From assembly GCA_965221575.1 (NCBI GenBank), contig CBDCSM010000012.1:1-64000 (forward strand): a DNA stretch of 64,000 bases. Reading direction: 5' to 3'. The notes below the pieces were generated by a model. It worked only from the letters and a program-made list of their open reading frames with translations. It was not told the DNA's origin and searched no databases. This DNA comes from JAPPHA01 sp965221575 (lineage in GTDB: Bacteria; Pseudomonadota; Alphaproteobacteria; Rhodobacterales; Rhodobacteraceae). Position 1 is the first letter of the stretch. Each line of letters opens with the position of its first letter. A program made the position numbers and the translations under genes. Below are positions 55,812 through 63,860 of the stretch, piece after piece.

Positions 55812-56854
55812 TGGCAAACGTTGAACTGCGAAATCTTACCAAGGTCTGGGACCAGGTCACTGCGGTTGACAGTATCAATCTGGAGATTCGGGACGGTGAG
55901 TTCCTGGCGGTGCTCGGTCCTTCGGGCTGCGGCAAGTCGACGACCCTGTTCATGCTGGCAGGGGTCTACCTCCCGAGCGGTGGCGACATCCTGTTCGATG
56001 GCGCACGCGTCAACGACGTCGAGGCTCGCTCCCGCAATGTCGGAATCGTGTTCCAGTCCTACGCGCTCTATCCGAACATGAATGTCCTGCAGAACATCAT
56101 GTTTCCGTTACGGTTCCAGGAAGTAAGGGATGCTGCCGCGCAGGCGCGGGAAATGGCGGAACTGGTGCAGGTTGGCGAATTGCTGGAACGCCGCCCCAGC
56201 CAGTTGTCCGGAGGCCAGCAGCAACGGGTTGCGCTGGCGCGGGCGCTGGTCAAACAGCCAAATCTTCTGTTGCTGGATGAACCCCTGTCAAACCTCGACG
56301 CGACCCTGAGGCTGACCATGCGCGCCGAAATCCGCCGGATTACCCGGGAATTGGCGGTGACGACAGTCCTCGTGACCCATGACCAGCTGGAAGCGACGAC
56401 AATGGCGGACCGTGTCGTGTGCATGAATGCCGGCCGGATTGAACAGACCGGAACGGCCGAAGACCTGTATCTGCGTCCCGACACCCTGTTTGTCGCGGGA
56501 TTCATCGGCTCGCCGCCGATCAATCTGATCAGACTACGGGCCAGGCAGCGGGCCGTGCTCGACGTTCCGGATGCGGCCGAGACTGTTGGCATTCGGCCGG
56601 AAATGCTGTGGTCGGCTGAAACCGGGCTGCCGGTGACCGTGACAACCGTGGAGCCGATGGGACGCGAGACCCTGGTAACGGCAGATAGCAATCTCGGCCC
56701 GCTGCGATTCTTGGAAGCAACATCGCGCCCCAAATGGTCGGCCGGTGACAGACTGCACGTCTCGTTCCAGCCACAGGATACAATTGTCTTCGATGGCGCT
56801 GGCCAGCGGGTACCCGATTCGCATGCCGCCATCGGGCAACACGATCACACGTGA
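55811..56854 (+). CDS. sugar ABC transporter ATP-binding protein (UgpC/MsmK type)
   Basis: 347-residue ATPase. Walker A GPSGCGKSTT, Q-loop FQSYALYPNMNV, signature LSGGQQQR, Walker B LLLLDEPLSNLD, and the switch histidine in LVTHDQ. The C-terminal TOBE/MalK regulatory region starts at GIRPEMLW. The ATG shares its A with the preceding TGA. It powers the two permeases. Confidence 0.94.
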   Translation: MANVELRNLTKVWDQVTAVDSINLEIRDGEFLAVLGPSGCGKSTTLFMLAGVYLPSGGDILFDGARVNDVEARSRNVGIVFQSYALYPNMNVLQNIMFPLRFQEVRDAAAQAREMAELVQVGELLERRPSQLSGGQQQRVALARALVKQPNLLLLDEPLSNLDATLRLTMRAEIRRITRELAVTTVLVTHDQLEATTMADRVVCMNAGRIEQTGTAEDLYLRPDTLFVAGFIGSPPINLIRLRARQRAVLDVPDAAETVGIRPEMLWSAETGLPVTVTTVEPMGRETLVTADSNLGPLRFLEATSRPKWSAGDRLHVSFQPQDTIVFDGAGQRVPDSHAAIGQHDHT

Positions 56855-57136
56855 TGCGATTGGCCGTCGGGTCGAGACGCTCGAGCCGCCTACCGCCGTC
56901 CAGCGTCAGGAAGTCCTTTCGTTGTCTGGAAGCGGGAAGGTGCATGACCGGCTGCTGGCCGTTGCCCCAATCCGAGCACCATGTTCCGGCATGCGGCGCC
57001 AATGGCGAGTTTCTTTCCGACCACGAAATGGTTGGCGCCACGATTTGGCCGTAATGTGGATGCGAACAAGGCAGCCCGCGCCTGCCGGATTCTGGAGCCG
57101 AATGCGGTGGGCGGCTTTGTTTCCGACGGTATTGCC
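56855..57136 (+). other. unassigned stretch between ATPase and phosphodiesterase genes
   Basis: 282 bases inside an otherwise tightly packed operon. All three plus frames are open for part of it; the phosphodiesterase frame is open from ATG 56981. None resembles a family I know. It may be a decayed gene or an untranslated leader. Confidence 0.4.
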
Positions 57137-57847
57137 GTGACGAGGATAGTCAGTCATCGCGGAGCCTGTCGGGTAGCACCGGAAAACACGATCGTCTCCG
57201 GCCTGCGGGCGGCGGAGCTCGGTGCCGACATCGTCGAGCTGGACGTTCGCGAATCCGCAGACGGTGTCCTCTATGTCCTGCATGACGCTACGTTGAATCG
57301 CACCACGAATGGCCACGGACTGATTTCTCGGATGCAGAGCCGGGATCTGGACCGGCTGGATGCCGGGATCTGGTTTGGCCCGGAATTCACCGGCGTGCCG
57401 CTGCCGCGCCTCATCGACTTCCTGACGGAACTCAAACCTCATCTGGGATTCTATGTCGAGGTAAAGGCCGCCGCGCCCCGCAGGTTGGCGGCGGAACTCG
57501 AAGCCGCGGGTCTCGGGTCCGGCTGTATCATCTATTCGGAGAATGACGAACTGCGCACGGCGCTGCGAAAGGCCTTGCCCCATCAACTACACATGGTGAA
57601 TTATCGGGATCATCCCGACATCGAGGATGCCCGGGCCACAGGCGCCTCGATTCTCGAGTTTCACAGCATGGACATGACGACGCAGCTCATTTCACGCGCG
57701 CGGGCTCAGGGATTCGAGATCATGATGCACACCCCGCGCCACGACGAATTCGCATTCCGGAAAGCCCTTGTTGCCGGCGTCGACTACCTCAATATTGATT
57801 ACCCGGCGACTGCCCTGACGCTTCGCCGCGAGATACAAGGCGCGTGA
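57137..57847 (+). CDS. glycerophosphodiester phosphodiesterase
   Basis: GDPD-family TIM barrel of 236 residues. The active-site signature is VSHRGACRVAPENT, followed by the metal ligands in ADIVELDVRESADGVLYVLHDATLNRTTNG. It splits glycerophosphodiesters into glycerol-3-phosphate and an alcohol. GTG 57137 starts right before the domain; ATG 56981 would add 52 residues without family resemblance. No signal peptide, so it is cytoplasmic like UgpQ, suggesting that the adjacent importer brings in a glycerophosphodiester. Confidence 0.87.
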   Translation: MTRIVSHRGACRVAPENTIVSGLRAAELGADIVELDVRESADGVLYVLHDATLNRTTNGHGLISRMQSRDLDRLDAGIWFGPEFTGVPLPRLIDFLTELKPHLGFYVEVKAAAPRRLAAELEAAGLGSGCIIYSENDELRTALRKALPHQLHMVNYRDHPDIEDARATGASILEFHSMDMTTQLISRARAQGFEIMMHTPRHDEFAFRKALVAGVDYLNIDYPATALTLRREIQGA

Positions 57848-57888
57848 ACGGCCGGCTTTGACTGTTCTTCCGATGATGGATTGCGCCA

Positions 57889-58080
57889 TCTGCAAGGCAT
57901 CTGGAAGGATCAAAGTCAGAACCACAGAGGGACGGGGGCGCTACGACCTGTAGAACACGTACGACAAACCGAAAAAGGACATCTGGCTCTGTCCGTTCAG
58001 AAAGTATTGGAAAAGAAAACCCAATCAGTGAAAACCAGAAAAGCCTTCGCACCCTTGCCGAACGTTTACCCCTGCCCGCC
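57889..58080 (+). repeat. dispersed repeat, copy B
   Basis: Partner of 2769-2937. Its core 57958-57990 matches 2842-2874 at 31 of 33 bases. Copy B is the longer, with an extra AT-rich block (57995-58045) before the shared CCGAACGTT. In one frame (57881-58108) it is open for 75 codons and ends with a Lys-rich then Pro-rich tail. It lies between the phosphodiesterase and apt genes. Confidence 0.7.
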
Positions 58081-58196
58081 TGACTTGCTGCATCCCGCAT
58101 CCTTTTGAAAAGACGCGAAAAAGCGAGAGAGACCTCCGGCCTTGTCGTGTATTCGCAGATCACGGAATGCGGTCTTGGCGGGTGCACACCCATTAT

Positions 58197-58730
58197 TCAG
58201 TGTCCTGGAAACGTGCAGAGAGTCGCCACGGACAAACCCATCGAGTTCAGGACGGCCCGGCCCCCGAGGTCCGGCAACTCGATGATGACTCCGACCTGAA
58301 CGACTTTTCCTCCGAGACGATCGACAAGCCTGGCCGCGGCCGCGGCCGTTCCTCCCGTGGCGAGGAGATCATCAACGAGCAGTATTCTCTCTCCACGAAC
58401 CACGGCATCGTCATGCATCTCGAGTGTCTCCGCACCATACTCGAGCTCGTATTCCTCACTGATCGTGGCGGCGGGCAATTTTCCCTTCTTGCGTACCGGG
58501 ACGAAGCCGGTTCCCAACTCCTGCGCAAGGGCGCCACCGATAATGAAACCGCGAGCTTCGATCCCCGCCACCTTGTCAAAGTTCGCCTCGTTGGTGGCGG
58601 AAACCAGGCCTCGCACCGCCAGGTCCAGTCCTTCGGCGATTCCGAAGAGCGGCGTGACGTCCCGGAAGAGAATTCCGTCGTGCGGAAAGTCCGGAATCGT
58701 CCGGATGAAATCCTCGATTTGGCGCGTCAT
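58197..58730 (-). CDS. apt: adenine phosphoribosyltransferase
   Basis: Salvages adenine to AMP with PRPP, 177 residues. The N-terminal IPDFPHDGILFRDVTPL is typical, as is GIEARGFIIGGALA; the PRPP motif is ILLVDDLLATGGTA. Its start overlaps the mtnP stop by 4 bases. The pairing makes sense: MtnP releases the adenine that Apt recycles. Confidence 0.96.
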   Translation of the reverse strand: MTRQIEDFIRTIPDFPHDGILFRDVTPLFGIAEGLDLAVRGLVSATNEANFDKVAGIEARGFIIGGALAQELGTGFVPVRKKGKLPAATISEEYELEYGAETLEMHDDAVVRGERILLVDDLLATGGTAAAAARLVDRLGGKVVQVGVIIELPDLGGRAVLNSMGLSVATLCTFPGH

Positions 58731-59608
58731 GGGACCTGTCCGAGAACCCGGCCCGCGATGGCGTCTAATCGCGCCACGACGGCAGCGTCACGGTTTTCCG
58801 GGCGCGTCAGTATGGCGAACTCGAGGGCCCTGTCGCAGCCTTGGGGGCACGCCGAACGAACGCCCGCAAAATTGTTCGGGAAAGAACCAATCATCTCGCG
58901 CATGCGGCTGGCGTTACCTGTCAGGGTCCTGATGATCTCGGACACGTCGACTTCCCCGTGATCAGGGTGCCAACTGTCGTAATCCGTGACCATTGCGACG
59001 GTTGCGTAGCAGATTTCCGCTTCACGGGCGAGCTTGGCTTCCGGCATGTTGGTCATTCCGATCACGTCGCAACCCCAGTTCTCCCGGTACATCCTGGATT
59101 CGGCCAATGTCGAGAATTGCGGTCCTTCCATCGCCAGGTATGTACCCCCCCGGTGAACCCGGATCCCGTTTTCGCGTGCGACCTGCTCCAGCGCGTCACC
59201 GAGGCGGCTGCACGTCGGATGAGCAACCGAGACATGCCCGACACAGCCCGAACCGAAGAAACTCTTTTCGCGTGCAAATGTCCGGTCGATGAACTGATCC
59301 ACGATCACGAAATCACCGGGCGCCAGCTCTTCACGAAACGAACCACAGGCGGACGCCGACACGATGTCGGTTACACCCAATCGTTTCAGTGCATCAATGT
59401 TCGCCCGGTACGGTACGGTGGTTGGCGAATGGACGTGTCCCCGGCCATGGCGCGGAAGAAATGACAGCCTGAGGCCTTTCAGGCTCCCGGAGAGGACGTG
59501 ATCCGATGGCGCTCCCCACGGAGTACGGACTTCCCGCCATTCAGCGTCTTCAAGCCCCTGGATTTCGTAGATTCCGCTTCCGCCGATGACTGCAACGTGA
59601 GGTTCCAT
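58727..59608 (-). CDS. mtnP: S-methyl-5'-thioadenosine phosphorylase
   Basis: Phosphorolysis of methylthioadenosine, a polyamine-synthesis by-product, to adenine and methylthioribose-1-phosphate; 293 residues. Family motifs: VIGGSGIYEI at the N-terminus, HSPTTVPYRANIDALKRLGV, SASACGSFREEL, and the substrate loop AMEGPQFST. ATG 59608, six codons inside the open frame, begins just before the first strand. Confidence 0.94.
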   Translation of the reverse strand: MEPHVAVIGGSGIYEIQGLEDAEWREVRTPWGAPSDHVLSGSLKGLRLSFLPRHGRGHVHSPTTVPYRANIDALKRLGVTDIVSASACGSFREELAPGDFVIVDQFIDRTFAREKSFFGSGCVGHVSVAHPTCSRLGDALEQVARENGIRVHRGGTYLAMEGPQFSTLAESRMYRENWGCDVIGMTNMPEAKLAREAEICYATVAMVTDYDSWHPDHGEVDVSEIIRTLTGNASRMREMIGSFPNNFAGVRSACPQGCDRALEFAILTRPENRDAAVVARLDAIAGRVLGQVP

Positions 59609-59988
59609 GAAAGGCGACTCCCGCAATCTTTCTCAGCAAGGCACGTACAAACGGCAGTTCGGACAGTCAACGTCGGTTGATCCGTGTATCGGAGGTGCCG
59701 GTTGCTCCGCCGAAACGCATCCGACGAATATGCCGGACCGAAACCATTCCAGAATACACTCACGGAACACAACACTTCAATTCAACAGTTCTGGCGTTCA
59801 GGCGTCGCAATCGGTCGTCTGTTTCAACCCATCAGAGATGCGACATGAAGATGGCCCCCAAAAGAAGAAGGGTCTCCGTACGGGACAAGGCCGCAAGTGC
59901 GCCAGTTTTCTACCATTCAAAATGGAAGCCTGGACATATTCACTGCAAAGGAAGTCTTTTGGTGCTTTGTTGACGCTGATCCAGGAAG
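59609..59988. other. intergenic region between nuclease and mtnP genes
   Basis: About 380 bases. AT content rises toward the right, near the end of the nuclease gene. No gene is recognised. Confidence 0.4.
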
Positions 59989-60930
59989 TCACAGACTTCC
60001 CTTGAAGACATATTTGTTGTGCCACTGCAGAGATTCCGGCGCAGGCCGTTGTGATGAGCGATCAGGTGTTCTGATCAGCGGCTTCCGATGAAATCCATTC
60101 AAGTGGGTCAATGGCACGAGTTCAAGAACCGGCTTTGCCACGATGACCCTGAAGTCAGGTGAATTCCCGTCGATCGTAAAAGCCCCACGGTCGAACAATT
60201 CGTGGTGCAGCGCGCACAGCGATAGCCCGTTCCTGATATCATCCGGTCCTTTACAACTGTGCCACTGAATGTGGGCAGCATCGAGTGCGGGCCAGTTATC
60301 GGAGGGAAACTCGATCGAAAAATCACAGATGGCGCAACTGTGGTTGTACGCTTCGAGAACGATCCTGCGAAACCCTGGATCGCGATATCTGCGAATCCGG
60401 AGTGACTCGACGAACCGGTCCGGATTGAACTGGTTGTGCGCGGCGCTTGAATCATCAGATACGAGCACCTGTGGACCGAGCGTGGCTTCCAGAACAGGAA
60501 TCAGCAATGTGGGCGTAAAGTGGGCCTCGACCAGTTGCAGGCATACTTCCAGTGCGGCAGATCTGTCGCGACGAAACCTCTCGAAGAGGCCTTTGGTCAG
60601 ACCTCCGCGTACATTAAATTCACGGAGTTCCATTGGGGACACATCTCCGGAACTATTCACCGTCAACCGTTCTGCCCCGGGAATCTCCCAGATCCTGTCT
60701 CTTTGCAATCTCCAGAACGGGAAATGAGGCCTGACGTTTCGCCGATGGGGGCCGAAACGTAGCAACAGTGATTTCAATTCTTCATGAACCACACCGTATT
60801 CGACCAATCGGGCTTCACCCCGCAAGCATCGACCGATCGCCCACAAAACCAACAGCGGTTTGTGAGGCGCCCGTTCTTTCCCCCTTCTCCATGTATTGAG
60901 GTCGAGATGTTTGAATATGCTCTGTGACAT
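59989..60930 (-). CDS. HNH nuclease, phosphorothioate-DNA-dependent (type IV) restriction type
   Basis: 313-residue protein with two parts. Residues 1-165 match the sulfur-binding domain of phosphorothioate-sensing McrA-like enzymes: ERAPHKPLLVLWAIGR, LLRFGPHRRNVRPHFPFWRLQRDRIWEI. Residues about 185-255 form an HNH nuclease: Cys199-x2-Cys202, His220 (AAHIQW), Asn234 (NGLSLC) and the HH pair 242-243 before FDRGAF. Such enzymes cut DNA whose backbone carries Dnd-type sulfur. No dnd or ssp genes lie near, as expected for a restriction gene aimed at foreign modified DNA. It stands alone. Confidence 0.86.
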   Translation of the reverse strand: MSQSIFKHLDLNTWRRGKERAPHKPLLVLWAIGRCLRGEARLVEYGVVHEELKSLLLRFGPHRRNVRPHFPFWRLQRDRIWEIPGAERLTVNSSGDVSPMELREFNVRGGLTKGLFERFRRDRSAALEVCLQLVEAHFTPTLLIPVLEATLGPQVLVSDDSSAAHNQFNPDRFVESLRIRRYRDPGFRRIVLEAYNHSCAICDFSIEFPSDNWPALDAAHIQWHSCKGPDDIRNGLSLCALHHELFDRGAFTIDGNSPDFRVIVAKPVLELVPLTHLNGFHRKPLIRTPDRSSQRPAPESLQWHNKYVFKGSL

Positions 60931-61259
60931 CAGGATTCTTGGTCGAGGTTAACCGTTTCCTGATAGGTGGACAATCGCACGCAAGAAATGACACGTCGGT
61001 CGATTGCTTCAATCTCGCGCATGAGATACGCAATTGCGTGCAGGTTGTCCGGGTCGCTGTGAGGTTTCCCGCCGAGAAAATTTATCTTCCTTCTGAAACC
61101 GGGCATTTGTTGACGTCTGGTCCGCGACCGGGCAATCTGACTGTGGTTTCGTCAATTCCATCAATTGACATTTTCTGCCCTTGTTGCGTCAAATTGTGTT
61201 GGCAATGTGTCTGGCACCGACCAGAACGCCAAACTGCGACCATAGAGGCGAACCGGAGA
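60931..61259. other. divergent region between nuclease and hydroxyproline epimerase
   Basis: About 330 bases without a gene. It contains the rightward promoter listed at 61165-61194; the leftward nuclease promoter was not identified. Confidence 0.42.
61165..61194 (+). promoter_or_regulatory. probable sigma-70 promoter of hydroxyproline epimerase gene
   Basis: A perfect TTGACA (61165-61170), 18 bases, then TCAAAT (61189-61194, 4 of 6). Expected leader about 60 nt. Confidence 0.48.
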
Positions 61260-62261
61260 ATGACGAATCACACCTTCCAGTGCATCGACGGTCACGCCTG
61301 TGGAAATCCGGTCCGCGTCGTCACCGGAGGTGCCCCGCATCTTGACGGCGCAACTATGCTGGAGAAGCGTACTCACTTCCTTTCCGAATTCGACTGGATA
61401 CGAACGGGCCTGATGTTCGAGCCCCGCGGCCACGACCAGATGTCGGGCTCGATCCTGTATCCGCCGACGCGGGAAGATTGCGATGTTGCGATCCTGTTTA
61501 TCGAGACGTCGGGATGCCTACCCATGTGCGGACACGGAACGATCGGGACGGTCACGATTGCAATTGAGCACGGCTTGGTCCGACCACGACGTCCCGGAGA
61601 AATCCGGCTGGACACGCCTGCGGGGGTTGTTGTCGCGCGATACCATCAGGTGGGCCGCTTCGTCGAAGAAGTCCGGCTGACCAATGTTCCGTCGTTCCTG
61701 TTCAAGTCGGGGCTGGTGACGCGATGCGAGGCCCTGGGTGAACTCAAGGTGGATGTGGCGTATGGCGGGAACTTCTATGGGATTGTCGACAGGCAGGAGA
61801 ACTTCCGTGATCTTGCGGACCACCGTGCGCTCGACCTGGTCAACTGGAGCCCCGGGATCAGGGATGACTTGAATGCACGTTACGAGTTTTCCCATCCGGA
61901 AACACCCGGGATTGCCGGGTTGAGCCATGTGATGTGGACAGGCGCACCGAACGATGCAACGGCGGTGGCCAGGAATGCGGTGTTTTACGGTGACAAGGCA
62001 ATCGACCGTTCTCCCTGCGGGACCGGAACATCGGCACGAATGGCGCAGTTGACGGCAGCCGGCGGGTTGAAGGTCGGTGACGAATTCGTTCATGAATCGA
62101 TCATCGGATCCCTGTTCGTGGGGCGCGTGGAGAACGTGACCACTGTCGGGGATTACGAAGCCATCGTGCCATCGATTGGCGGTTGGGCACGTGTGACCGG
62201 ATTTAACACGATTTTCATCGACGAGCGGGACCCGTATGCCCACGGATTCGTCGTGACGTGA
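61260..62261 (+). CDS. 4-hydroxyproline epimerase (proline racemase family)
   Basis: Interconverts trans-4-hydroxy-L-proline and cis-4-hydroxy-D-proline, the first step of hydroxyproline catabolism; 333 residues. Both catalytic cysteines are present: Cys90 in LPMCGHGTIG and Cys253 in SPCGTGTSA. A threonine in the second site would mean 3-hydroxyproline dehydratase, so epimerase is the better call; proline racemase is less likely. The frame is open upstream, but ATG 61260 gives the family start. The remaining pathway genes are not in the window. Confidence 0.92.
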   Translation: MTNHTFQCIDGHACGNPVRVVTGGAPHLDGATMLEKRTHFLSEFDWIRTGLMFEPRGHDQMSGSILYPPTREDCDVAILFIETSGCLPMCGHGTIGTVTIAIEHGLVRPRRPGEIRLDTPAGVVVARYHQVGRFVEEVRLTNVPSFLFKSGLVTRCEALGELKVDVAYGGNFYGIVDRQENFRDLADHRALDLVNWSPGIRDDLNARYEFSHPETPGIAGLSHVMWTGAPNDATAVARNAVFYGDKAIDRSPCGTGTSARMAQLTAAGGLKVGDEFVHESIIGSLFVGRVENVTTVGDYEAIVPSIGGWARVTGFNTIFIDERDPYAHGFVVT

Positions 62262-62405
62262 ACCAGGGTGCGAGAAAACCCGTGCCGATGTCTTGGCTCG
62301 CGAGGACATGAAGAGCGTCACGCGCCGGTGGGTCGGGGTTGGTTCAGGCTTGCCGGTTAGGCTTGGGGAACGAACGTCTGGCCAAACGGGTTTCCCGAAA
62401 TTCCG

Positions 62406-62909
62406 ATGTTTCGGCTGACCCAGGAAGGCCCGGACGATCTTTGGGAGGTCGAGTACCTCCTGGACCTTGCGTTTGGACAGGGTCGCAGGTCGCTCAGTTC
62501 TTACCGGCTTCGTGAAAATGTCGATCCGGTTCGGGATCTCAGTTTCGTTGCGCGGGAAGATGCCGGGTTCGTTTCAGGTTCGATTCGATACTGGCCAATC
62601 ACCATTGGCAAGGAACGATTCGACGCTCTGCTTCTGGGGCCGATCGCCGTTCATCCGATCATGCAGGGAGAAGGACTCGGTTCGCTGCTCATCCGGCACA
62701 GCCTGAGAGTCGCCGAGGAAAAGGGGTGGGAACGGGTCGTGCTGGTCGGCGACGAATCCTACTATGGCCGCTTCGGGTTCAGGAAGACTGGTTGCCTCGA
62801 GTTTCCCGCCCCGACCGATCCTGCGAGGATTCTCGCTATGTCACTCGTAGCTGGATCGTTTGACGGAGTTTCGGGGACCGTGCGGGCGCCAAGACTTGTG
62901 AGAAACTGA
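62406..62909 (+). CDS. GNAT N-acetyltransferase (YhbS-like)
   Basis: 167-residue acetyltransferase. The acetyl-CoA loop reads GPIAVHPIMQGEGLGSLLIRHSLRVAEEKG, then VVLVGDESYYGRFGFRKTG, which is the YhbS-type pattern. The substrate is unknown. It is 144 bases after the epimerase gene in the same direction. Confidence 0.91.
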   Translation: MFRLTQEGPDDLWEVEYLLDLAFGQGRRSLSSYRLRENVDPVRDLSFVAREDAGFVSGSIRYWPITIGKERFDALLLGPIAVHPIMQGEGLGSLLIRHSLRVAEEKGWERVVLVGDESYYGRFGFRKTGCLEFPAPTDPARILAMSLVAGSFDGVSGTVRAPRLVRN

Positions 62910-63640
62910 CCGGAGTTTTCCAGATTGTCGAAATGTTCTGGCCAGACCAGACTCAACTGATTCACAGGATTGTTCTCGCTGCCGAATGCGCGAAATGCCG
63001 GACAGCACCGGTCGATGGTGAGTTGCCTGCGATTCCGCGCGGCGTGCCGGTCAGGTGAGGCTTCCCGCGGTCCTTCATTAACCAACACTTTTGCCATGTG
63101 CCGTGCACGTGCTCTCGCGAGGGTGCGGGTGACGCGTCGGCGTCGGAGCGTGTGGCCGGGATGACCGAGCAAAACAAAGGTATTCGGAGTGCCCCGGTAC
63201 TCTATATTGCCGAAGGCAACACCTTCGTGACCGCCTTGCTAAGGGCGTGCGGGGCTTCACGGCGTCTGAGGAGCCCAGGGACGCACGTAAGCCTCCCACT
63301 TGCCGGGACTCTGGAGGGCTTCAATTCTCCCGGGCAATCGTGCCGGGGCCGCCGAAAAAAGGAGAATTTCTGAATCGATGACGAACCGATTGAAGTGGTC
63401 GGATTCAGCCATGGTACCGGTGATGCCGGCGAACAGGGGAACTGCAGGGAGCACCAGAATCGCAGGGGTCAAGTGGCAATCATTTTCATTTGATGGTTGG
63501 TGTTTGCCGCGTTGACGTGCCATGCGAACGGCCTTCAAGAGGCATTCCGAGCTGCGAGCTCAATGTGACTCGCAGAATTTGGCGGTTCCTCATTGATAAT
63601 CGCTGGTCATCCGGTCAGTCTCTTTCTTTGTTCCCCGTAA
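62910..63640. other. intergenic region, no gene recognised
   Basis: About 730 bases. Small frames on both strands have no family resemblance. A short hairpin CGAAGG/CCTTCG lies near 63212-63228. This is the longest empty stretch of the window apart from 2.3-3.1 kb. Confidence 0.42.
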
Positions 63641-63644
63641 TGTG

Positions 63645-63650
63645 TATATT
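63645..63650 (+). promoter_or_regulatory. -10 box of vapBC
   Basis: TATATT (5 of 6) ends seven bases before the vapB ATG, so transcription would begin at or next to the start codon, giving a leaderless message. A weak -35 lies in the T-rich run 63622-63630. Confidence 0.35.
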
Positions 63651-63656
63651 TGGTGT

Positions 63657-63860
63657 ATGGCTCGCACAAATATAGATATCGACGAAGAGGCCTGCACAAA
63701 AGTCATGCGTCGCTACTGCCTGAAGACAAAGCGCGACGCCGTCAATTTCGCGTTGCGCACAATGGCGGCAGAGCCGCTCAGCCTCGACGAGGCCCGCGGT
63801 CTGCGCGGAAGTGGCTGGGAAGGCGATCTCGAAGAGATGCGAACTGGCCGCACAGCGTGA
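63657..63860 (+). CDS. vapB: VapB-family antitoxin
   Basis: 67-residue antitoxin. The N-terminal ribbon-helix-helix begins ARTNIDIDEEACTKVMRRY, followed by TKRDAVNFALR. The C-terminal toxin-binding tail reads LRGSGWEGDLEEMR, as in VapB10/VapB11-type proteins. ATG 63657 is used; GTG 63642 is possible but precedes the family start. It overlaps vapC by 4 bases. Confidence 0.9.
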   Translation: MARTNIDIDEEACTKVMRRYCLKTKRDAVNFALRTMAAEPLSLDEARGLRGSGWEGDLEEMRTGRTA

